Positions 28,012-35,392 of a stretch of DNA of 64,000 bases are shown here, in pieces. Under the pieces are notes generated by a model. That model saw only the letters and a list, made by a program, of their open reading frames with translations. It did no database searches and was not told where the DNA came from. How positions within the stretch are numbered: position 1 is the stretch's first letter; each line of letters starts with the position of its first letter. Source of the stretch: CALBPI01 sp039033995 (GTDB lineage Bacteria; Pseudomonadota; Gammaproteobacteria; Steroidobacterales; Woeseiaceae); NCBI GenBank assembly GCA_039033995.1, contig JBCCBP010000009.1, positions 1-64,000 of the forward strand. Direction: 5' to 3'. The position numbers and the translations under genes are program-made.

Positions 28012-28110
28012 GTGCCAGTCAAAAATCGAGGCTTTTCCCCGGAATTCTTGCAGCGGTACGGACACGAACTGTCGGTACATCACAACGCCGCGGTACCCGC
28101 GACAGTCTAG
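28012..28110 (+). CDS. Possible small protein (32 aa), uncertain
   Basis: A GTG-initiated frame of 32 codons ending in TAG, with AAAGGAG about nine bases upstream, a better Shine-Dalgarno site than many real genes here have. The product is basic and histidine-containing (VPVKNRGFSPEFLQRYG, then a VHHN segment) with no membrane segment or signal. It is alone in the 450-base gap, opposite to both neighbours. Chance occurrence is quite possible at this length, and I found no family resemblance. Confidence 0.22.
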   Translation: MPVKNRGFSPEFLQRYGHELSVHHNAAVPATV

Positions 28111-28295
28111 GCATTGTTTTAGCAGGCTTTTTTGTTGTCGCTATTCAGAGACGCGATGACGATCTCGGTCACCAGGGCACAACACGATGCAATGATCCGG
28201 CAGCAGCGCCGGTAAACCGAACTTGAGGGCGCTGTCGCACCCGCTTCAGACCCGATGATCAAAGTGCGGACAAGGGCGCCATACCGGTTCGCTGA

Positions 28296-29309
28296 CTACT
28301 CGTCGTCACCCGGCAAAAACCCGGTCGAGTAGTGCATCTTGCGATCCGCATCGATAATGATCGCGTCATAGCTGGGCATTCCCTCAATCAGGCGCAGCCC
28401 CTCGTCCACGCCCATCACGAACACCGACGTCGACAGTGCATCGGTCGTCATGGCATCCGGCCCGACAATCGTCACACTTTGCACACTATCGGCGGATTTA
28501 CCGGTCGATGGCTTGATGATGTGGTGATACCGCACACCGCCCTCGTCGAAATAACGCTCGTAGTCACCCGACGTAGAGACCGCCTCGTCAGCCAGCGGTA
28601 AGCGAACGGCCAGACCTTTCTTATCGCGCGGATCCTGAATGCCAATAATCCACGGCTCGCCGCGATGATCGCCAAGCAATCGCGAATCCCCCCCGGCACT
28701 GACCGACGCATACTGAATACCCGCCTCGCGCAGCACTTGTACTGCGCGTTCGACCGCGTAGCCCTTCGCGATACCGCCCAGATTGATGCGTACCCCTTCC
28801 TGCGCGAAGGCAACGGTTTGTTCGGCCGCATTCAGACGTACAAATCGATAGTCGATATTCTCGAGCTCCGCTTCAATCGTCAGCGCATCGGGCTTTTTCC
28901 CCTCGCGAAAGTCATAGTATTTGCCAACGCTATCGTAAGTGATGTCGAAACGACCGCCCGTCATGCGCGACATCGCGAGTGCGCGATCGATCACATCGAA
29001 CAATTCGCGCTCTGTCTTGACGGGCCCCAGATGGGCCTCGCGGTTAATCGCGGAAATCTGACTGTCAGGTTTGTAGGTGCTCATCATCCGTTCGATACGG
29101 TCGATTTCTGCGATGGCCGCCCTGACAGCCGCGTCGCCGCGCTCCTTGATCGGATGCCACAGGCGCACGGACACGCGAGTCCCCATCAACGCCTCGGTGG
29201 TACCTGTCCACTCCGCGACACTGCGCTCGGCGGCCAGCAAGCCGACGAACAGCACCAAGCTGAGTAGCGCCGCTTTTATTAGGTGCGTATCCTTTATGAA
29301 TCCGCTCAT
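28296..29309 (-). CDS. apbE: FAD:protein FMN transferase ApbE
   Basis: A 337-residue exported flavin transferase that attaches FMN to Thr/Ser of target proteins using FAD and Mg2+. An N-terminal hydrophobic segment (ALLSLVLFVGLLAAE) exports or anchors it. Typical motifs are EALMGTRVSVRLWH, RVNLGGIAKGYAV (here INLGGIAKGYAVERA), ASVSAGGDSRLLG and HHIIKPSTGKSAD, with the metal-binding Asp region DAMTTDALSTSVFVMG. There is no nearby rnf or nqr operon, so the target flavoprotein is elsewhere. The start at 29309 is chosen because the longer frame overlaps the divergent lemA start. No good ribosome-binding site precedes it. Confidence 0.92.
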   Translation of the reverse strand: MSGFIKDTHLIKAALLSLVLFVGLLAAERSVAEWTGTTEALMGTRVSVRLWHPIKERGDAAVRAAIAEIDRIERMMSTYKPDSQISAINREAHLGPVKTERELFDVIDRALAMSRMTGGRFDITYDSVGKYYDFREGKKPDALTIEAELENIDYRFVRLNAAEQTVAFAQEGVRINLGGIAKGYAVERAVQVLREAGIQYASVSAGGDSRLLGDHRGEPWIIGIQDPRDKKGLAVRLPLADEAVSTSGDYERYFDEGGVRYHHIIKPSTGKSADSVQSVTIVGPDAMTTDALSTSVFVMGVDEGLRLIEGMPSYDAIIIDADRKMHYSTGFLPGDDE

Positions 29310-29325
29310 TTTGGGGGTATTTATC

Positions 29326-29919
29326 ATGAAAGGGTTTCTAGTCTTCCTTGCCATCATTGTCGGCATCGTATTTTTTGTTATCGGGATTTACAACCGACTG
29401 GTTAACGCTCGCAACCGCGTGTCCAACAGTTTTGCTCAAATCGACGTTCAGCTAACCCGACGCTACGACCTGATTCCAAACCTCGTTGAGAGCGTAAAAG
29501 GCATCATGGGTCATGAGCGCGAGACCCTGGAAGCCGTGATTCAGGCACGCAACAGTGCGATGAGTGGCTTGTCAGCCGCGAAGCAGAATCCGTCCGATCC
29601 GGCCGCTATTCAGAATCTAGCTGCAGCGGAAGCGACCCTCGGTGGCGCGCTTGGGCGCTTGTTCGCACTGTCCGAGTCGTATCCGGACATCAAGGCGAAC
29701 ACGAACATGTTGGCGCTGCAAGAAGAACTGACAACGACCGAGAATAAGATTGCATTCTCACGCCAGGCCTTCAACGACGCAGTGCTGACCTACAACAATC
29801 TGCGCGAGAACTTCCCCAACAACCTGATCGCCGGCCCTTTCAATTTCCAGGCTGCGAGTTACCTCGAGATAGAAGCACCGGAAAAACGAGATCCGGTGGC
29901 TGTGTCATTCGATTCCTGA
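29326..29919 (+). CDS. lemA: LemA family protein
   Basis: A 197-residue protein with one N-terminal membrane segment (FLVFLAIIVGIVFFVIGIY) and the LemA core: NRLVNARNRVSNSFAQIDVQ, RRYDLIPNLVESVKG and helices ending PDIKANTNMLALQEELTTTE. LemA proteins form membrane-anchored helical bundles of unknown biochemical role, often paired with a peptidase. A GGGGG lies about nine bases before ATG 29326. The M48 gene follows after 17 bases, the common lemA-M48 pair. It is divergent from apbE with only 16 bases between the starts, so promoters must overlap the coding ends. Confidence 0.93.
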   Translation: MKGFLVFLAIIVGIVFFVIGIYNRLVNARNRVSNSFAQIDVQLTRRYDLIPNLVESVKGIMGHERETLEAVIQARNSAMSGLSAAKQNPSDPAAIQNLAAAEATLGGALGRLFALSESYPDIKANTNMLALQEELTTTENKIAFSRQAFNDAVLTYNNLRENFPNNLIAGPFNFQAASYLEIEAPEKRDPVAVSFDS

Positions 29920-29936
29920 GCAACCGCTGACGCGCA

Positions 29937-31895
29937 ATGAATTTCTTCGAGGCGCAGGATAAGACACGCCGGAATACGCGTCGGCTGGTCGTCATCTACG
30001 TGATCGCGACCTTCGTCATCGCGTTATTGGTAGGCCTCGCCGGTGATGTCACGATTTCATTCCTGGGCGGCTTCGGACCAAGTGCCGCTTATGGGCAGGC
30101 GGTGCCGCTTTCGCCGCTGCGCACGGGCGCCATCGGGCTGATCGCGCTGGCCGTCATCCTGCTGGCTACCGCATATCGCATTACGCAACTACGCGGTGGT
30201 GGCGCGCGTGTCGCTCAGGAGATGGGGGCTACCCAGGTCAGCGCCGACATCGATGATCCGCTACGACAACGCCTGCGTAATGTGGTTGAGGAAATGGCGA
30301 TCGCATCCGGTGTCCCCGTGCCCGATATCTTTGTCATGGAAAACGAAGCCGGGATCAATGCGTTTGCAGCGGGCTTTAGTCCCACGGACGCTGCCATCGC
30401 CGTGACACGCGGCGCACTGGAGCAGCTTACACGCGAAGAGTTACAAGGTGTTGTTGCGCACGAGTTCAGCCATATTCTGAATGGCGATATGCGACTCAAT
30501 GTGCGGTTGATTGGCGTGCTGTTCGGCATCATTGTGATTGGCCACATCGGTCGCCTGTTGATGCGCAGTGCCAGCCATCGTGGTGGCATCATGCGTAATC
30601 GACGCTCGAACAACGGCGCTAACGTTGCCGTCATTGCCGGAGTCGTGTTGTTCCTGCTCGGCGCTGTGGGCGTGTTTACCGCGCGGCTTATTCGGGCGGG
30701 CGTGTCGCGCCAACGCGAGTATTTGGCCGATGCTTCTGCAGTGCAATTCACACGACAAACCGAAGGAATCGCCGGCGCGCTGGCAAAGATCGGCGGCCTG
30801 GACGTCGGCTCTCGCTTGCGCACCGTCGACAGCGAAGAAGTCTCCCACATGCTGATTGCACGGGGCGCGCGAGAAGCGTGGCTCAACGCGATGGCCTCAC
30901 ATCCCCCGCTCGACGAGCGCATACGGCGACTGAACCCTACTTATCTCTTGCGGGGTGCGCCGGAGCCGCGCACGCGCGCGCCCAGCATGCGCTCTCACGC
31001 ACTGATCTCAGCCCTGAGTGACGATGCCGGTCAAATCGATGTCACATCGATGGAACCGGGCTCGCGGATTGGAAATCCCGGAGACAGCGAAATTGAACTG
31101 GCCGCAGCGATCAGACTTGGCATCCCGGCCGAGTTGTATGACGCCGCACATTCTCGTGAGTGGTCATTTTATCTGGCGCTGGCCTTGTCGCTCAGTGGTG
31201 ACCCGCTGCAGCGAGACCGACAAACCGCGCAACTGACGACAACCGTCGGTGATGAGCGCGTCCAACGCATTCGTCGCTATGCGGATCAACTCGACGATCT
31301 CGGTAGCCGCTTCCGTCTGCCGCTGCTGGAATTGTGTTTTCCTGCGCTGAAACAACGACCCGCCGGACAACTCAAATTCCTGCTGTCGCTGGTCGAGACG
31401 ATGCATGGGCTAGTCGGCACGCCGGACCTGCGCGATACCGTGTTTCGCACGACGCTGGCCGTCAGTCTGGACGCCAGTATTCATCCGGGTCGCTCGGAGC
31501 GCTGGCTAACAACGCATCTTGAACGCAGACGTACGCGCGAGGCCGCATCGACGTTACTGTGGCTCGTCGCCGTCTACGGCCACGAGGATCGCGCAACCGC
31601 GCAGGCGGCATTTGAGCGGGGCATTGAAGCGCTGGGCACCGGTGGTCGACCGGCGGATACCGACCTCAGCATTCTGGACAGCGCTCATGCGCTGCGGCAG
31701 CTTCGCGGCTTGATTGGACGTGACTTGGAACGACTCATACAAGCGCTGATCACGACCATCAGTCACGACGGAAGAATCAGCGTCGCGGAGAGCGAGTTCA
31801 TGCGAATGGTCAGTGTAGCGCTCAATTGTCCGCTACCACCGGTGATCGACGGACAAGTAGCCGCTGCGCTGGTGCATCACAACGGAACCGACTGA
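29937..31895 (+). CDS. M48 family membrane metallopeptidase with long C-terminal extension
   Basis: A 652-residue HtpX-like zinc peptidase. Two N-terminal membrane segments, the zinc motif VVAHEFSHILNGD (HEFSH near residue 174), further membrane segments (VLFGIIVIGHIGRLLM, VIAGVVLFLLGAVGVFTARLI) and the third ligand region SRQREYLADASAV are in order. HtpX proper ends at about 290 residues. Here a further 300 residues follow, ending in a TerB-like helical segment (LIQALITTISHDGRISVAESEFM). The lemA-M48 arrangement is known in other proteobacteria and such long forms occur there. A role in membrane-protein quality control is inferred. Confidence 0.9.
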   Translation: MNFFEAQDKTRRNTRRLVVIYVIATFVIALLVGLAGDVTISFLGGFGPSAAYGQAVPLSPLRTGAIGLIALAVILLATAYRITQLRGGGARVAQEMGATQVSADIDDPLRQRLRNVVEEMAIASGVPVPDIFVMENEAGINAFAAGFSPTDAAIAVTRGALEQLTREELQGVVAHEFSHILNGDMRLNVRLIGVLFGIIVIGHIGRLLMRSASHRGGIMRNRRSNNGANVAVIAGVVLFLLGAVGVFTARLIRAGVSRQREYLADASAVQFTRQTEGIAGALAKIGGLDVGSRLRTVDSEEVSHMLIARGAREAWLNAMASHPPLDERIRRLNPTYLLRGAPEPRTRAPSMRSHALISALSDDAGQIDVTSMEPGSRIGNPGDSEIELAAAIRLGIPAELYDAAHSREWSFYLALALSLSGDPLQRDRQTAQLTTTVGDERVQRIRRYADQLDDLGSRFRLPLLELCFPALKQRPAGQLKFLLSLVETMHGLVGTPDLRDTVFRTTLAVSLDASIHPGRSERWLTTHLERRRTREAASTLLWLVAVYGHEDRATAQAAFERGIEALGTGGRPADTDLSILDSAHALRQLRGLIGRDLERLIQALITTISHDGRISVAESEFMRMVSVALNCPLPPVIDGQVAAALVHHNGTD

Positions 31896-31952
31896 CGCTT
31901 TTTTTGTCATAATTCACATCACTGGACACCGTTCTGCTGGGAGTACGACACT

Positions 31953-32759
31953 GTGAATATGCCAAACCGACTCCGGACACTGTTGAGCTGCGCTGTGCTC
32001 ACCGCGACGCTTTCGCACGCCAACGCACTCGCCGATTCTCGCGAGGATGAGCGCGTGCAGACCGCTGCCGCCATCATCAGTGAACTCAACCAGATTCCCG
32101 AAAAGGCGATACCACCGGCCTTGTTGCGCCGTGCCTACGCCGTCGCGATCATCCCCGATATGCTCAAAATTGGCGTCGGGCTGGCTGGCCGGCATGGCAA
32201 GGGGGTACTCAGTGTGCGCGGCGACAACGGGTGGAGTGCACCTGTTTTTATCAAACTCAGTGGCGGTAGCATCGGATGGCAAGCGGGGCTGCAGTCATCC
32301 GACCTCGTGCTGGTCTTCACCAATGAGCGTGGCGTAGAAAACATTACGCGCGGCAAACTCACGCTTGGCGCCGACGCCTCGATCGCCGCCGGCCCTATCG
32401 GTCGCCACGGATCGGCCGCGACAGATGGAAAGCTTCGCGCCGAGGTCTATTCCTATTCGCGAGCGCGCGGCTTGTTCGCCGGGGTTTCTGTCGAAGGCGC
32501 TGCGTTGAGAATCGACCGCAATGCAAACGCCGCCTATTACGCGCAACCGGCGATCTCCGCCGACACGATCATCGCTGGCGAATTCACGGAAGTCCCGGAT
32601 AGCACCGTCAACTTTCGTCGCGATATGACAGCGGCGGCGCAAGGCAATCTATCAGCTGCTGTGCCGGACGACATTGCCGCCCTGGAGTCAGCACCACAGA
32701 ATGCCTCTGACGTCGTCGAAGCACCTGAGGAAGCCAAGACATTTGCGCTGGATGAATAA
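31953..32759 (+). CDS. SYLF/YSC84-type lipid-binding protein
   Basis: A 268-residue exported protein with a signal peptide (to about LSHANALAD) and a SYLF domain, recognisable by IPEKAIPPALLRRAYAVAII and VFIKLSGGSIGWQAGLQSSD. The later GVSVEGAALRIDRNANAAYY also belongs to this family. Bacterial members are periplasmic or outer-membrane-associated and bind phosphoinositide-like lipids in the eukaryotic relatives; the bacterial role is not settled. The GTG at 31953 with GGGAG nine bases upstream is preferred to ATG 31959. A T-rich tract (CTTTTTTTG at 31898-31906) lies between the M48 stop and this gene, but I saw no stem before it. Confidence 0.85.
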   Translation: MNMPNRLRTLLSCAVLTATLSHANALADSREDERVQTAAAIISELNQIPEKAIPPALLRRAYAVAIIPDMLKIGVGLAGRHGKGVLSVRGDNGWSAPVFIKLSGGSIGWQAGLQSSDLVLVFTNERGVENITRGKLTLGADASIAAGPIGRHGSAATDGKLRAEVYSYSRARGLFAGVSVEGAALRIDRNANAAYYAQPAISADTIIAGEFTEVPDSTVNFRRDMTAAAQGNLSAAVPDDIAALESAPQNASDVVEAPEEAKTFALDE

Positions 32760-32837
32760 TTGCGGCACCGGGCGATACAGACATTCGGCGAGGTCATAAC
32801 GCGTCGTCAGATAACTCGTACGCTCGCACGCCGGGGT

Positions 32838-33356
32838 TTATTCGTCGCCCGTATCGCCGTCACCGGTTCGTTTGTCCCGCCCGCCGTCTTCCGGCTTGAC
32901 CAATAACGAACCGTTCGGGTCGATACCGATGGCGCGCGCCTCTTCGGCAGTCAGTGTCTTGCCCTCGGCGATCTTGGCTTCCGCGCGGGTGCGCAGCACC
33001 GCTTCTCGTTCGTCCAGTGCGCGCTCCAATCGTGAACGCTCAGCGCGAATCGCATCCAGCTCGCTGGTTGCCTCCTCACGCAACTTCTCAAACGCGGCAC
33101 GCTCGTCTTCGAGCGCCAGTCGGTTAGCGGCCGTCTTGGCGTTCGCGCATTCGGCGTCTTTAACGGCTGCGCGGCGATCCGCGCGGCAGCTGATCAGCTT
33201 CATTTCTATCGCATCCGAGTCCGCCATGAAATCGACGACGGTGCGTACCGGTGGTTCCGTTTGCGAGCAAGCCAACAAACCCATGGCCAATGCAATGGGT
33301 GCACAACGGCGACGCATCGTTTGCAGTTTTCGACTTAGCTCATTTCGAATTGACAC
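32838..33356 (-). CDS. Predicted lipoprotein with coiled coil
   Basis: A 172-residue protein with a basic n-region, a hydrophobic core and a lipobox LLAC (Cys30). A charged helical stretch follows (AFEKLREEATSELDAIRAER and on), likely coiled coil, ending in a polar tail. No named domain was recognised. I chose GTG 33356 because AAGGAG lies six bases upstream; the ATG at 33317 would also leave the lipobox intact. It is divergent from the MFS-acyltransferase gene and convergent with the SYLF gene. Confidence 0.7.
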   Translation of the reverse strand: MSIRNELSRKLQTMRRRCAPIALAMGLLACSQTEPPVRTVVDFMADSDAIEMKLISCRADRRAAVKDAECANAKTAANRLALEDERAAFEKLREEATSELDAIRAERSRLERALDEREAVLRTRAEAKIAEGKTLTAEEARAIGIDPNGSLLVKPEDGGRDKRTGDGDTGDE

Positions 33357-33466
33357 AGCTTCTCCTTGTCGTCGCGTATTGACTGCCCTGTTTGTCACAC
33401 CCCAGCGACGAAACAATACGGTGGATTCAGTACCATTTCCACGAGCCTGTCGCTAAAGTGGGCGGC

Positions 33467-35392
33467 ATGTCCAGTGATTCCCAATTCGGCCTGCTACGTA
33501 GCCGTCGATTCGCACCGTTTTTTCTGACGCAGTGTCTGGGCGCACTGAATGACAATATCTTGCGCAACGGTCTCGTCATGCTAATGACCTTTGCCATCCT
33601 ATCCGACATGGGTGGTCGCGTCGACGTGCTGGCCAATGTTATCGCTGCGCTTTTTATCCTGCCGTTCGTACTGTTTTCCGCCGTCGCTGGGCAACTCGCT
33701 GACAAGTACGACAAATCAGCGTTGATTCGGCGTATCAAAGTGTTTGAGATCGCACTGGTGTTGTTTGCAGCCGGGGCAATGTTCGTCGGTAACGTCTACG
33801 CCCTGTTGGCCCTCGTCTTTCTGATGGGACTGCAGTCCACACTTTTCGGCCCCATCAAGTACGCGATCCTCCCGCAACTGGTCGAACGCGACCAACTCAT
33901 CGGTGCCAATGGGCTGGTGGAAGGCGGTACTTATCTGGCAATCATCGCCGGTCTGTTCATTGGCGGATACGCCGCCAGTTTGGGCCAACCCGGCATACTG
34001 ATGCTGTCTGTCTGTCTGATCGCCTTTGCCGTTGCGGGTTACTTTGCCAGTCGTGCTATCCCAGCGGTACGCCCTGGTGATCCGACCATCAGCCTGCGCT
34101 ATAACGTCGTTCGTGAAACACTGCGTGTCTGCCGTTATGCTTATCGCGAACGCAGCGTCTTTTTGTCGATCATGGGTCTATCCTGGTTTTGGTCGTTCGG
34201 CCTGATCGCCCTCGCGCAGCTACCCGCGTTTAGTAAGATCGTACTCAACGGTACGCCGCAACTCGCCAATGTGCTGCTGGTTTGTTTTGCGGTTGGCATC
34301 GGCATCGGCTCGCTGGTGTGCGAGAAACTGTCACGGCGCCACATCGAACTGGGCCTGGTACCGCTGGGCGCGATCGGATTGACTGTCTTTGCAGCAGATA
34401 TCTATGTCGCGTTCTACAACACGCCGGCCGCCGCACCTGTCACAGCGACGGAATTCATGGCACGCAACGGTAGTCTCAGACTGCTGATCGATTTGACACT
34501 GATCGGCGTGTCCGGCGGACTCTTCAGCGTACCGCTCTACGCGATGCTGCAGGACCGAAGCCCCGAGCGTCTGCGCTCACGTATCGTCGCGGCCAATAAC
34601 ATACTGAATTCGGTGTTCATGATTGCCGGTGCGGCGACCGCATCAGGTCTATTGTTGATTGGCTTCAGCATACCGGGTGTGTTTGCGTTCCTGGCGGTAA
34701 TGAACACCGTCATCACCGTCTATCTGTTCTGGCTGCTACCTGAGTTTGTCATGCGCTTCATGACCTGGATTCTGATCAATGTGCTCTACCGCATAGAGGT
34801 TGAAGGCGCCGACAATATTCCACGTGATGGACCTGCATTACTCGTTGCAAACCATGTCAGCTTTGTCGATGCACTGCTTATCGGTGGCGCCGTCTTACGA
34901 CCCACGCGGTTTGTCATGTACTACAAGATTTTCAAGATTCCGTTGTTGTCTTTCATTTTCAAAACTGCAAAAGCCATTCCGATCGCGGGCAAGCGTGAAG
35001 ACCCTGACCTAATGGCAACGGCGTTCGACAAGATTGACGCTGAACTTGCGGATGGACGCCTCGTCTGTATCTTTCCTGAGGGCGCTATCACGCAGGACGG
35101 CGAGATACAGCCGTTTCGCGGCGGCATGGAACACATTCTGAAACGACGGCCTGTGCCGGTCGTCCCCATTGCGCTGCGCGGACTTTGGGGTAGTTGGTTT
35201 TCACGCCAGGGCGGCGGAGCGGTCAAGAAATGGCCACGACGATTCCGAGCGGCGATTACCGTAGTCGTCGGCCAGCCGGTTGCCGCGAGTCAGGCGAGTG
35301 CTGCCGCTATGCAGGCGGACGTTCAGTCATTGCTCGACGGCCGCGATAAGGCGGACGACGATCCGAACGCCGACAACCAAGACCAACGCTGA
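33467..35392 (+). CDS. MFS transporter-acyltransferase fusion (LplT/Aas-like, no ligase domain)
   Basis: A 641-residue inner-membrane protein. The N-terminal 420 residues are an MFS domain of the LplT type (FFLTQCLGALNDNILRNGLV, AGQLADKYDKS, LFGPIKYAILPQLV). The C-terminal 200 residues are a PlsC-type acyltransferase, with the HX4D motif in NHVSFVDA (about residues 461-466) and FPEGAITQDGEIQPFRGG. In E. coli, LplT and the acyltransferase-ligase Aas are separate; many bacteria fuse all three. Here the AMP-ligase domain is absent. It probably flips lysophospholipid inward and re-acylates it. The ATG at 33467 has only a weak GGGCGG upstream. Its last 70 bases overlap the convergent ATPase gene. 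Confidence 0.87.
   Translation: MSSDSQFGLLRSRRFAPFFLTQCLGALNDNILRNGLVMLMTFAILSDMGGRVDVLANVIAALFILPFVLFSAVAGQLADKYDKSALIRRIKVFEIALVLFAAGAMFVGNVYALLALVFLMGLQSTLFGPIKYAILPQLVERDQLIGANGLVEGGTYLAIIAGLFIGGYAASLGQPGILMLSVCLIAFAVAGYFASRAIPAVRPGDPTISLRYNVVRETLRVCRYAYRERSVFLSIMGLSWFWSFGLIALAQLPAFSKIVLNGTPQLANVLLVCFAVGIGIGSLVCEKLSRRHIELGLVPLGAIGLTVFAADIYVAFYNTPAAAPVTATEFMARNGSLRLLIDLTLIGVSGGLFSVPLYAMLQDRSPERLRSRIVAANNILNSVFMIAGAATASGLLLIGFSIPGVFAFLAVMNTVITVYLFWLLPEFVMRFMTWILINVLYRIEVEGADNIPRDGPALLVANHVSFVDALLIGGAVLRPTRFVMYYKIFKIPLLSFIFKTAKAIPIAGKREDPDLMATAFDKIDAELADGRLVCIFPEGAITQDGEIQPFRGGMEHILKRRPVPVVPIALRGLWGSWFSRQGGGAVKKWPRRFRAAITVVVGQPVAASQASAAAMQADVQSLLDGRDKADDDPNADNQDQR

Larger units (their letters stand above)
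27850..28295 (+). other. Gene-poor gap of about 450 bases upstream of the TPR/motor operon
   Basis: This stretch separates the tlpA-type start from the apbE stop. It holds the CRP-like palindrome (27928-27947), a possible 32-codon reading frame on the plus strand (28012-28110), a short perfect hairpin CGCGG-TAC-CCGCG at 28089-28101, and a T-rich patch near 28114-28136. The rest, about 28140-28295, shows no reading frame or RNA signature that I can support. The promoter of the long minus-strand operon should lie at about 27860-27930, but I could not settle on its hexamers. Confidence 0.5.

Noticed and set aside
31896..31910. T-rich tract after the M48 gene as an intrinsic terminator
   Set aside because: No stable stem-loop was seen just before the T-run.
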